The translations under genes were made by a program, and so were the position numbers. The notes below the pieces were generated by a model, which had not been told where the DNA came from, made no database searches, and worked only from the letters and a program-made list of their open reading frames with translations. A DNA stretch of 5,008 bases from Candidatus Yanofskybacteria bacterium RIFCSPHIGHO2_01_FULL_39_8b (lineage in GTDB: Bacteria > Patescibacteriota > Minisyncoccia > 2-02-FULL-40-12 > GWA2-44-9): the NCBI GenBank assembly GCA_001794015.1, contig MGIZ01000015.1, positions 1 through 5,008 on the forward strand. Direction: 5' to 3'. Shown here one piece after another: positions 1-4,443 of the stretch (the stretch's first letter is position 1; each line of letters starts with the position of its first letter).

Positions 1-205
1 TGTTGAGGGTTTGAATCTAGTCAAAAAACATTTGCGAGCTAGGAAGCAAGGACAAAAGGGCCAGATAGTTTCAAAAGAAAGAGCGGTTAGCGTGTCATCG
101 GTGGCTTTGGTCTGCAAATCATGCGGAAAACAGACGAGAGTCGGATATAAAATTGAGGGAGAAAATAAAATAAGAATATGTAAGAAATGCGGATTAGAGA
201 CATAA
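1..205 (+). CDS. rplX: Large-subunit ribosomal protein L24 (uL24), 3' part only
   Basis: The gene enters from the left edge. Base 1 is the last base of a codon, the first full codon (Val) is at 2-4, and the TAA stop is at 203-205. The visible 67 residues open with VEGLNLVKKHLRARKQGQKG, the classic second half of L24 after the KOW domain. The TTG at 11 is an internal Leu codon, not a start. L24 is an early-binding 23S rRNA assembly protein near the exit tunnel. The C-terminal part carries two Cys pairs, CKSC and CKKC, about 20 residues apart, which form a likely zinc ribbon. This version of L24 occurs in many bacteria, while the E. coli protein lacks these cysteines. Its place before rplE is the normal spc order. 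The identity is secure; the N-terminal part, including the KOW core, is not visible. Confidence 0.96.
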   Translation, partial: VEGLNLVKKHLRARKQGQKGQIVSKERAVSVSSVALVCKSCGKQTRVGYKIEGENKIRICKKCGLET

Positions 206-228
206 AAACCACCGTTTAAGGCGGTGGG
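204..228 (-). terminator. Rho-independent terminator of the minus-strand small membrane gene
   Basis: Read on the minus strand, arms CCACCG (222-227) and CGGTGG (209-214) enclose a 7-nt loop and are followed directly by five T (208-204). This is a short but GC-rich intrinsic terminator, 13 nt beyond the stop of the minus-strand ORF. On the + strand the same hairpin has no T-run after it, so it should not stop operon transcription coming out of rplX. The T-run overlaps the rplX stop codon region. Confidence 0.6.
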
Positions 229-240
229 TAGAAGCATAAT

Positions 241-396
241 CTAAATAGTTAGGAAAATTCCGGAGATTAAGAGAAAGACAGGCACTGGCCACAAGAGAAC
301 GTTTATTAGAAATGGTCCAGGGAACAGGAATGATGCAATTACGCCTATGCTAAAATATACAAATAATAGAACAATGAACTTTCTCGATATATACAT
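241..396 (-). CDS. Small two-helix membrane protein, function unknown, antisense to the operon
   Basis: This is a 51-residue ORF on the minus strand, starting MYISRKFIVLL. It has a short N-terminus with Arg and Lys, then two hydrophobic stretches at about residues 7-26 and 29-50, separated by a Pro/Gly turn (FPGPF); it ends in ...GIFLTI. This predicts a small inner-membrane hairpin protein. I do not recognise a family. The frame stays open upstream to an ATG at 484-486 (81 residues), but the ATG at 394-396 is preferred: it has AAAGGA 6 nt upstream, and a promoter lies just before that. The longer form would start upstream of the predicted promoter. The gene sits alone between rplX and rplE, pointing the opposite way, and is followed by a terminator, so it is probably an independent insertion into the operon. 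The signals make it credible as a gene; the function is open. Confidence 0.6.
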   Translation of the reverse strand: MYISRKFIVLLFVYFSIGVIASFLFPGPFLINVLLWPVPVFLLISGIFLTI

Positions 397-402
397 TGTC
401 AA

Positions 403-408
403 TCCTTT
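403..408 (-). promoter_or_regulatory. Ribosome binding site of the minus-strand small gene
   Basis: AAAGGA on the minus strand lies 6 nt before the ATG at 396-394. It decides between this start and the in-frame ATG 90 nt further upstream. It is a better Shine-Dalgarno match than that of any + strand gene in the window. Confidence 0.6.
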
Positions 409-430
409 GTCAAAAAACAAATCTTGTGAT

Positions 431-459
431 ATAGTATTAAACCGTTGGGGATAAGTCAA
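431..459 (-). promoter_or_regulatory. Sigma70-type promoter for the minus-strand small gene
   Basis: On the minus strand the -35 box TTGACT (459-454) and -10 box TACTAT (436-431) are separated by exactly 17 nt. Transcription would start near 424, giving a leader of about 28 nt before the ATG at 396. Spacing and box quality are both close to consensus, and position relative to the RBS and ORF is right. It is the only convincing promoter I see in the window. Confidence 0.6.
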
Positions 460-486
460 TATGCAACGCAAATCTATGAATGGCAT

Positions 487-528
487 GCGAATGCAACGAA
501 TAAGAAAATCTTAATTTGCGGCATTCGT
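487..528. repeat. Imperfect inverted repeat between the antisense gene and rplE
   Basis: The outer arms CGAATGC (488-494) and GCATTCG (521-527) are perfect. Inside them CGAA/TTTG (497-500/515-518, one G-U) and TAAGA/TCTTA (501-505/509-513) also pair around an AAA loop. The result is a nearly continuous hairpin of about 40 nt. It is not followed by a T-run on either strand, so it is not an obvious terminator. Just after it, related words starting ATTCG recur at 523 and 541. With the small gene, promoter and terminator, this accounts for most of the rplX-rplE spacer (206-563). I found no good + strand promoter there; TATATT at 549-554 has no matching -35 box and lies very close to the rplE start. 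Confidence 0.5.
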
Positions 529-563
529 GCTAATTTGTAGATTCGCGTTATATTAAGCGAGGT

Positions 564-1103
564 ATGTCGAGCTTGCTAATCAAATACAGAAAAGAAGTAA
601 TCCCTACTATGCAGGCTAAGTTTGGTATAAAAAATATAATGGCTGTTCCCAAGATAGACAAAGTCGTCATAAATGTCGGTATTGGCAAGGTTGCCAAGGA
701 TGATAAATTTATTGAAAAAGTTGTCAGAGACCTAGGATTATTATCCGGCCAGAAGCCGGTGTTTCGAAAGGCCAAGCAATCTATCTCCGGATTTAAGAGC
801 CGGCAGGGTATGAATATCGGGTTAATGGTAACATTGCGAGGCAAGAGGATGTATGATTTTATAGACAGATTAGTTCATGTAGCATTGCCGAGATCTAAGG
901 ATTTTCGCGGCATAGAAGTTAGGAATTTTGATAAAATGGGTAATCTTAACCTTGGACTGAAAGAACACAGCATTTTTCCGGAAATTCACTATGAAAATCT
1001 GAAGGATATTTTCGGACTTGAAGTAACGGTAGTAACAACGGCGGAGAACAGAGAGAAGGGGATAGAATTATTGAGGTTGATGGGATTCCCCGTAAAAAAG
1101 TAA
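564..1103 (+). CDS. rplE: Large-subunit ribosomal protein L5 (uL5)
   Basis: L5 binds 5S rRNA and helps dock it, with L18, into the central protuberance of the 50S subunit; it also touches P-site tRNA. The 179-residue length is normal. Visible family marks are the N-terminal LLIKYRKEVIP helix, PKIDKVVINVGIGK at about residues 29-42, the GQKPVFRKAKQSISGFKSR region at about 62-80, and the C-terminal GLEVTVVTTAENREKGIELL stretch. The ATG at 564 aligns with the usual L5 N-terminus, but its only SD-like sequence, GAGG at 559-562, is one nucleotide away. A TTG at 573 would sit 10 nt from the same GAGG and would shorten the protein by three residues, so the exact start is uncertain. It is separated from rplX by the antisense cassette, unusual for this pair. 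Confidence 0.97.
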   Translation: MSSLLIKYRKEVIPTMQAKFGIKNIMAVPKIDKVVINVGIGKVAKDDKFIEKVVRDLGLLSGQKPVFRKAKQSISGFKSRQGMNIGLMVTLRGKRMYDFIDRLVHVALPRSKDFRGIEVRNFDKMGNLNLGLKEHSIFPEIHYENLKDIFGLEVTVVTTAENREKGIELLRLMGFPVKK

Positions 1104-1107
1104 AATC

Positions 1108-1217
1108 TAAAATTTAAAAATGAAAAACGAAAAGGAAAAATTTAAATCAGTAAAATCCCATCGTTTAAACTTTTTAGTTTTAGTTTTTACTTTTTCAATT
1201 TAACTTTTTAATTTGAA
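1108..1217. repeat. Heptad-phased inverted spacer repeat, A/T-rich type (rplE-rpsN)
   Basis: The whole 116-nt spacer is built from degenerate 7-nt words. The left half (1108-1156) is seven purine-rich units such as TAAAATT and GAAAAAC. The right half (1170-1217) is seven units, one of 6 nt, of the complementary type, such as CTTTTTA and GTTTTTA. The two halves can pair imperfectly around a short linker that includes CCCATCG. No gene or promoter is evident. An in-frame TGA one codon before the rpsN ATG is part of the right arm. Confidence 0.65.
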
Positions 1218-1219
1218 AC

Positions 1220-1405
1220 ATGGCGAAGCAAAGCACAATTGCGCGATCAAAAAAGAAGCCTAAATTTTCTACCCGCATAGTGCGGAGATGTTTTCTGTGC
1301 GGCCGAAAAGGCGGTTATATGAGAAAATTCGGTTTGTGTAGAATTCATTTCAGAGAGTTGGCAGGCGAAGGATTGTTGCCGGGAGTGAAGAAGTCGTCAT
1401 GGTAA
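1220..1405 (+). CDS. rpsN: Small-subunit ribosomal protein S14, short zinc type (uS14)
   Basis: S14 binds the 3' major domain of 16S rRNA in the head of the 30S subunit. The 61-residue length is that of the short zinc-binding form. The MAKQSTIARSKKKPKF N-terminus and the FRELAGEGLLPGVKKSSW C-terminus are typical. The metal site reads C24-x2-C27 and C40-x2-H43: the fourth ligand, usually Cys in CRICFRE, is His here. C3H sites can still hold zinc, so the protein is likely functional. The ATG at 1220 is fixed by an in-frame TGA at 1214-1216. No Shine-Dalgarno sequence precedes it; the upstream bases are AATTTGAAAC, similar to the AATTTAGAAC before rpsE. Confidence 0.97.
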   Translation: MAKQSTIARSKKKPKFSTRIVRRCFLCGRKGGYMRKFGLCRIHFRELAGEGLLPGVKKSSW

Positions 1406-1472
1406 CTAACGACTAACCACTAATGACTAACGACAATTCTGGTCGTAAGTTATAAGTTGTAAGTTGTAGGTC
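1406..1472. repeat. Heptad-phased inverted spacer repeat, CTAACGA type (rpsN-rpsH)
   Basis: This is the cleanest example in the window. The left arm is four exact 7-nt steps from 1406 (CTAACGA, CTAACCA and variants). The right arm is four steps from 1442 (GTCGTAA, GTTATAA and variants). Aligning 1407-1434 against 1442-1469 gives 22 of 28 positions able to pair, two as G-U, around a 7-nt loop at 1435-1441. The spacer begins right after the rpsN stop and ends 4 nt before the rpsH start. It is not followed by a T-run, so it is not a standard terminator. Confidence 0.75.
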
Positions 1473-1476
1473 AAGA

Positions 1477-1878
1477 TTGTCTCCAATCGCAAACATGTTA
1501 GTTCAAATCAAGAATGCTCAAGCCGTTGGCAAGGAGCAGATTTCTGTTCCCTTTTCCAATATGAAATTTAAAATCGCTCAGATTCTTAAGGAAAATGGTT
1601 TTATTATCGACCTAGAGAAAAAGAAAAAGAAAACTAAGAAAAGCGAGCTTGATTATTTGTCAATTTCTTTAAAATACGACGAAGATAAGCATTCTGGCAT
1701 AGATGGATTTAAAATAATCAGCAAGCCGTCACGACATATTTATATTGGAGCTAAAGATATTAAGCCGGTTCGTTCCGGATATGGGATAGCCGCAATTTCA
1801 ACATCAAAAGGAGTAATGAGTTCAAAAGAAGCAAGAAAGCAGAATTTAGGAGGAGAAATTTTATTTGAAGTCTGGTAA
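1477..1878 (+). CDS. rpsH: Small-subunit ribosomal protein S8 (uS8)
   Basis: S8 is a primary 16S rRNA binder of the central domain and in E. coli also the translational repressor of the spc operon. The 133-residue protein starts MSPIANMLVQIKNAQ, matching the family's DPIxDMLTRIRNA, with Ser in place of the usual Asp. It contains the C-terminal rRNA-binding signature GYGIAAISTSKGVM at 101-114 and ends GGEILFEVW, as S8 normally does. A Lys-rich loop at 48-55 is extra-basic but lies in a variable region. The start is TTG: an in-frame TAA at 1453-1455 leaves no ATG or GTG candidate that would keep the conserved N-terminus. A weak AGG lies 6 nt upstream, within the spacer repeat. I did not find a recognisable S8 operator, though spacer hairpins could hide one. 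Confidence 0.96.
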   Translation: MSPIANMLVQIKNAQAVGKEQISVPFSNMKFKIAQILKENGFIIDLEKKKKKTKKSELDYLSISLKYDEDKHSGIDGFKIISKPSRHIYIGAKDIKPVRSGYGIAAISTSKGVMSSKEARKQNLGGEILFEVW

Positions 1879-1883
1879 AAGTT

Positions 1884-2070
1884 TTTATCCAAGAGCGAAG
1901 CGATTGGCTACAAAAAATTTACCCCGCCCTATCTGGACTGAAGTTAATTGGTACCATACGAACTAAGCCGTAAGGCGACTTGCGTCTCTGGTTGTGTGAC
2001 AAAACCAAATCTTGATTCCAGATAGGGCGGGGTGGATAATTTATAGTTATTTACTTCGTTTATAAATAAA
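1884..2070. repeat. Very long hairpin filling the rpsH-rplF spacer, with perfect 17-bp GC-rich core
   Basis: The arms 1921-1937 (ACCCCGCCCTATCTGGA) and 2017-2033 are perfect reverse complements. Pairing continues outward without any gap: of the next 37 positions (1920 back to 1884 against 2034 to 2070), 29 can pair, seven of them as G-U. It also continues inward: AAG/CTT (1941-1943/2011-2013) and TTGGT/ACCAA (1948-1952/2004-2008). The apical part can form small hairpins, GCC-GTAA-GGC at 1967-1976 and GGTT/AACC at 1990-2006, the latter competing with TTGGT/ACCAA. The 193-nt spacer has no ORF. Two readings are possible. One is a structured RNA leader or processing site, favoured by the G-U pairs and by the fold ending one base before the rplF start. 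The other is a 113-nt MITE-like insertion with 17-bp terminal repeats, weakened by the lack of a clear target duplication. Confidence 0.65.
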
Positions 2071-2071
2071 T

Positions 2072-2611
2072 TTGTCCAAGATCGGTAAAAAACCAATTCA
2101 AATACCCAAAGGCGTTGAAATAAAAATCAACAATGGTTTGATTTCAGTTAAAGGTGCTAAAGATGAACTTAAGAGAGTATTAAATAATTCAGTTTCAATT
2201 TTAATTTCTGGAGATAAAATATCCGTGGGACTTCAAAATGAATCTGACGATTTTGCCGTCTGGGGCTTAACCCGTGCTTTGATTGCCAATATGATAAGAG
2301 GAGTTACTGATGGCTTTGAAAAGAATCTGGAATTTGAAGGAGTAGGCTATAAAGTCAATGTGAAAGGGGATATATTGGAGTTGAACTTAGGTTATTCCCA
2401 TCCAATTCTGATAAAAATTCCAGTCGGAGTTGCAGTAAAAGTTGAAAAAAATGTAATCAAAATCAGCGGATCGGATAATGAGCTTATTGGCCATCTTGCC
2501 GCAGAAATTAAATCAAAAAGGCCACCGGAGCCGTATAAAGGAAAGGGAATTAAATATGCGGGAGAGGTTATAAGAAGAAAAGCGGGCAAGAAAGCCGCTA
2601 CCGCAGCGTAG
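2072..2611 (+). CDS. rplF: Large-subunit ribosomal protein L6 (uL6)
   Basis: L6 sits near the factor-binding site by the sarcin-ricin loop of the 50S subunit. The 179 residues show the standard MSKIGKKPIQIPKGV opening, the two-domain repeat layout with VWGLTRALIANMIRGVTDGFEKNLE in the middle, and the family signature RPPEPYKGKGIKYAGEVIRRKAGKKA at 150-175. The start is TTG, fixed both by this N-terminus and by an in-frame TAA at 2063-2065. No Shine-Dalgarno sequence is visible; the preceding bases are the foot of the long spacer hairpin. The C-terminus ends in a short Ala/Thr tail (AATAA). The GC-rich codons there form a small stem over the stop codon. Confidence 0.97.
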   Translation: MSKIGKKPIQIPKGVEIKINNGLISVKGAKDELKRVLNNSVSILISGDKISVGLQNESDDFAVWGLTRALIANMIRGVTDGFEKNLEFEGVGYKVNVKGDILELNLGYSHPILIKIPVGVAVKVEKNVIKISGSDNELIGHLAAEIKSKRPPEPYKGKGIKYAGEVIRRKAGKKAATAA

Positions 2612-2614
2612 CGG
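2595..2614. repeat. Small GC-rich stem over the rplF stop codon
   Basis: CCGCTAC (2595-2601) and GTAGCGG (2608-2614) form a perfect 7-bp stem with a 6-nt loop, spanning the last Ala codons and the TAG of rplF. It is much richer in GC than its surroundings. What follows is AT-rich but not a T-run, so terminator function is doubtful. It may slow the ribosome or mark the edge of the spacer repeat that starts at 2616. Confidence 0.4.
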
Positions 2615-2615
2615 T

Positions 2616-2735
2616 AATTATCAATTTACAATTATCAATTTTCAATGATCTAATTTTCAATTAAGATTCTTTCTTAGTTTGAAAATTGAAACATTAAAGC
2701 ATTGATTGAAAATTGGAGTTTAAAGATTGAAAATT
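2616..2735. repeat. Heptad-phased inverted spacer repeat, AATTTTC type (rplF-rplR)
   Basis: The left half (2616-2665) steps in sevens through words such as AATTATC and AATTTTC, with one 8-nt unit. The right half (2681-2735) steps through GAAAATT and variants with one 6-nt unit. GAAAATT is close to the reverse complement of AATTTTC, so the halves can pair. The linker is about 15 nt (2666-2680). The right arm contains the TTG at 2727 and the GGAG at 2715 that could be mistaken for a start and RBS of rplR. Confidence 0.65.
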
Positions 2736-2741
2736 AGTTTT

Positions 2742-3101
2742 ATGAATTCAAGAAAAAAACAGTTAAATCGACAAAAACGTCATAATAGGATAAGGTCACA
2801 TATAGTGGGCACCAAGGAGAGGCCCCGGGCCTCTGTTTTTAAAAGTAATAATCATATTTTTGCCCAATTAATTGACGACCAATCAGGAAAAACTATCTTA
2901 AGCAGTAAGATTGTATCTGCTAAGAAAAGCAAAATAAAAGGAAATAAAACAGAAAAAGCTTCTGAAATAGGAAAAATGATTGCCGAAAAAGCAAAAGCGG
3001 CAGGAATTAAAGAAGTTGTTTTTGACCGAGGAGGATATAAATATCATGGCAGAGTAAAAGCGCTGGCAGACGGTTTGCGCGCTGGAGGACTGAAGCTCTA
3101 A
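2742..3101 (+). CDS. rplR: Large-subunit ribosomal protein L18 (uL18)
   Basis: L18 binds 5S rRNA and works with L5 in building the central protuberance. The protein from ATG 2742 has 119 residues. It shows the basic N-terminus (RKKQLNRQKRHNRIR), GTKERPRASVFKSNNHIFAQ, the LIDD element, and the C-terminal FDRGGYKYHGRVKALADGLR signature. There are two possible starts. A TTG at 2727 adds MKISF and has GGAG 8 nt upstream. However, both the TTG and the GGAG lie inside the heptad spacer repeat, and the family N-terminus fits MNSRKK, so I prefer the ATG. An in-frame TAA at 2721-2723 limits any further extension. The identity is secure; the start is moderately so. Confidence 0.95.
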   Translation: MNSRKKQLNRQKRHNRIRSHIVGTKERPRASVFKSNNHIFAQLIDDQSGKTILSSKIVSAKKSKIKGNKTEKASEIGKMIAEKAKAAGIKEVVFDRGGYKYHGRVKALADGLRAGGLKL

Positions 3102-3102
3102 T

Positions 3103-3142
3103 CTAAAATTGAAAAATGAAATTTAAGTTTTTAATTTAGAAC
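3103..3142. repeat. Short heptad-type inverted spacer (rplR-rpsE)
   Basis: This is the shortest junction, 41 nt, yet it keeps the pattern. Words such as CTAAAAT and TGAAAAA on the left face TAAGTTT and TTAATTT on the right. CTAAA (3103-3107) can pair with TTTAG (3135-3139), and the stem continues imperfectly inward with one bulge. It resembles a one-fold version of the rplE-rpsN spacer. Confidence 0.5.
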
Positions 3143-3736
3143 ATGGAAAATCAATCAACACAATTTAATAGCCAAAATCAAGGCGACCAGAATAAAAGAG
3201 GCGGACGAGGCGGTCGGAGGGGTGGTCGGGGAGATCGTTTCGGGGCTCCTCGAGAAAAATCTGAATTTGATCAAAAAGTTCTTGATATAGCTCGAGTAAC
3301 CAGAGTCACCAAGGGGGGCAAGCGTTTTAGTTTTAGAACGACTATTGTTGCCGGAGACGGAAAATCAAGAGTTGGCGTTGGAATCGGCAAGGGTGTTGAT
3401 GTTGCCCAGTCAATGCAGAAAGCTTTTAATAGGGCCAAGAAAAATCTTATTACAATCCCCATAGTAAAGGGTACTATTGCTTATCAAGTTGAATCAAAAT
3501 ATCATAGTGCCGTTGTTCTACTAAAACCAGCCATAGGCGGCGTTAAAGCTGGTGGTGCGGTTCGGGTAGTGGCTAAATTAGGAGGGATTAAGGCTTTAAC
3601 CGGAAAATTAATTAAACGAACAAATAGTAAAATAAACACAGCAATGGCGACGATAGAAGCTCTTAAGAAATTAAGAGTTAAATCCAAAGCACGAAATCCT
3701 AAATCCGAAACAAAGCCCGAAAATCCTAAATTCTAA
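3143..3736 (+). CDS. rpsE: Small-subunit ribosomal protein S5 (uS5) with RG-rich N-terminus and repeat-encoded C-terminal tail
   Basis: S5 shapes the mRNA entry side of the 30S subunit and affects decoding accuracy. At 197 residues it is about 30 longer than E. coli S5, with extra sequence at both ends. Residues 1-17 are Gln/Asn-rich, and 19-32 form an RGG/RG-rich stretch. The dsRBD-like domain runs about 42-105 (FDQKVLDIARVTRVTKGG...GVGIGKGVDV), followed by the C-terminal domain with KPAIGGVKAGGAVRVVAKLGGI and the KALTGKLIKRTNS segment. The last 14 residues, RNPKSETKPENPKF, are encoded by the heptad spacer repeat starting at 3692, and the TAA stop itself lies within one heptad. The ATG at 3143 is fixed by an in-frame TAG at 3137-3139; no SD is visible. 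No rpmD follows. Confidence 0.97.
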   Translation: MENQSTQFNSQNQGDQNKRGGRGGRRGGRGDRFGAPREKSEFDQKVLDIARVTRVTKGGKRFSFRTTIVAGDGKSRVGVGIGKGVDVAQSMQKAFNRAKKNLITIPIVKGTIAYQVESKYHSAVVLLKPAIGGVKAGGAVRVVAKLGGIKALTGKLIKRTNSKINTAMATIEALKKLRVKSKARNPKSETKPENPKF

Positions 3737-3812
3737 ATCTTCAAACCGTTTGGAATTTTGGAAATTCGAATTTAGAATTTGTTTCGAATTTCGATATTCG
3801 AATTCATAATTT
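3692..3812. repeat. Heptad-phased inverted repeat overlapping the rpsE 3' end (rpsE-rplO)
   Basis: Units of 7 nt run from inside rpsE (CGAAATC at 3692, CTAAATC at 3699, one 6-nt unit at 3713) to about 3746. Complementary units (AATTCGA, CGAATTT and variants) run from 3749 to 3812. Aligning 3692-3714 against 3778-3800 gives 18 of 23 Watson-Crick pairs, so the base of the hairpin lies in coding sequence. The non-coding part is 83 nt, too short for an L30 gene. Confidence 0.65.
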
Positions 3813-3819
3813 TAAGTAA

Positions 3820-4293
3820 ATGGACTTATCCAACCTACAACCCAATACTCTTCGCAAGTCGAAAAAACGTGTTGGTCGTGGCGGAAAACGTGGATTTTCT
3901 TCTGGAGGAGGAACAAAGGGACAGAAATCCCGTGCCGGAGCCGGAGTTAAGCCGGGTTTTAGGGGCGGAGATAATCGTCTTTGGCAGTTATTCCCGAAAC
4001 AAAGAGGTGCCTCTAAAAAACCCGGCGGAAAGGGATCGCACAAGAAACATCGTCATTATCAGTATAGACAGGATAAACAAGCGGTTTTCAATCTTGGATT
4101 TTTTAATCAGTTTACCGAAGAAGAAATTATCAGTCCGGAGTTTTTGAAGAAAAATGGATTTCTGGCTTCTCCGAAAGATAAAGCAAAAATTCTCGGTGAT
4201 GGAGAGCTGAAAAGAAGTTTCAGTTTTGAAGGGTTTAGTTTTTCTGAATCAGCCAAGAAGAAAGTAGCTAAAGCGGGGGGAACAATTAGATAA
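3820..4293 (+). CDS. rplO: Large-subunit ribosomal protein L15 (uL15)
   Basis: L15 is a late-assembly 23S rRNA-binding protein with a long basic N-terminal extension threading into the 50S core. The 157-residue protein starts MDLSNLQPNTLRKSKKRVGRG. A Gly/Arg/Lys-rich tail follows (GGGTKGQKSRAGAGVKPGFRGGDN at about 28-51), then LFPKQRG and the Lys/His-rich KGSHKKHRH. The globular C-terminal half begins near residue 85. The GFRGGDNxLWxLFPKQRG form, where E. coli has GFEGGQMPL, fits the L15 of Patescibacteria as I know it. The ATG at 3820 follows an in-frame TAA at 3817-3819 directly, so the start is fixed. It normally follows rpmD; here it follows rpsE. Confidence 0.96.
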   Translation: MDLSNLQPNTLRKSKKRVGRGGKRGFSSGGGTKGQKSRAGAGVKPGFRGGDNRLWQLFPKQRGASKKPGGKGSHKKHRHYQYRQDKQAVFNLGFFNQFTEEEIISPEFLKKNGFLASPKDKAKILGDGELKRSFSFEGFSFSESAKKKVAKAGGTIR

Positions 4294-4443
4294 CCAACGA
4301 CTAACAACTAATGACAATAATTGACTAACGACTGACAACTTATGACTAATGACGAAGATTTTATCTTAAGTCATAAGTTGTAGGTTATAAGTCATTAGTT
4401 ACAGTAGGTTGTCATAAGTCATAAGTCATAAGTTATTAGTTAA
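4294..4443. repeat. Heptad-phased inverted spacer repeat, CTAACGA type, with GTCATAA tandem (rplO-secY)
   Basis: The left half steps through CCAACGA, CTAACAA and similar words, with a few phase breaks. The right half contains GTTGTAG, GTTATAA and three perfect tandem copies of GTCATAA (4411-4431). Two stems stand out: a perfect 13-bp pair, 4335-4347 with 4369-4381, near the apex, and 14 of 16 pairs between 4300-4315 and 4425-4440 at the base. The words are the same family as in the rpsN-rpsH spacer 2.9 kb away. No ORF or promoter is seen. Confidence 0.75.

Noticed and set aside
204..228. The hairpin after rplX as a terminator of the main operon
   Set aside because: On the + strand it has no T-run after it and stopping there would cut off the rest of the spc operon. 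The T-run is on the minus strand side, matching the small antisense gene.
549..554. TATATT as a -10 box of a + strand promoter for rplE
   Set aside because: There is no acceptable -35 box 17 nt upstream, and the box is 9 nt from the ATG, too close for a usual leader.
548..844. Minus-strand ORFs opposite rplE, rplF, rpsE, rplO and secY
   Set aside because: All are antisense to well-conserved ribosomal or SecY codons, lack RBS and promoter signals, and read as low-quality complements of those genes.
1406..1476. CRISPR-like array or tRNA in the repeated spacers
   Set aside because: The units are 7 nt with no unique spacers between them, and no cloverleaf can be drawn. They are short phased repeats in inverted arrangement.
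1911..2043. Target-site duplication around the 17-bp inverted repeat, proving an insertion
   Set aside because: AATTT occurs on both sides, but on the right only after four extra bases (GGAT), and the flanks are AT-rich enough for chance. The outer arms also pair, which a simple insertion would not explain.
2595..2630. Intrinsic terminator after rplF
   Set aside because: The 7-bp stem overlaps the stop codon and is followed by mixed A/T sequence, not a T-run; operon continuity into rplR is expected.
3779..4147. A 122-codon + strand ORF overlapping most of rplO in another frame
   Set aside because: It lies over the strongly conserved L15 coding frame, begins within the spacer repeat, and its product looks like no known family. 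It is a frame shadow.
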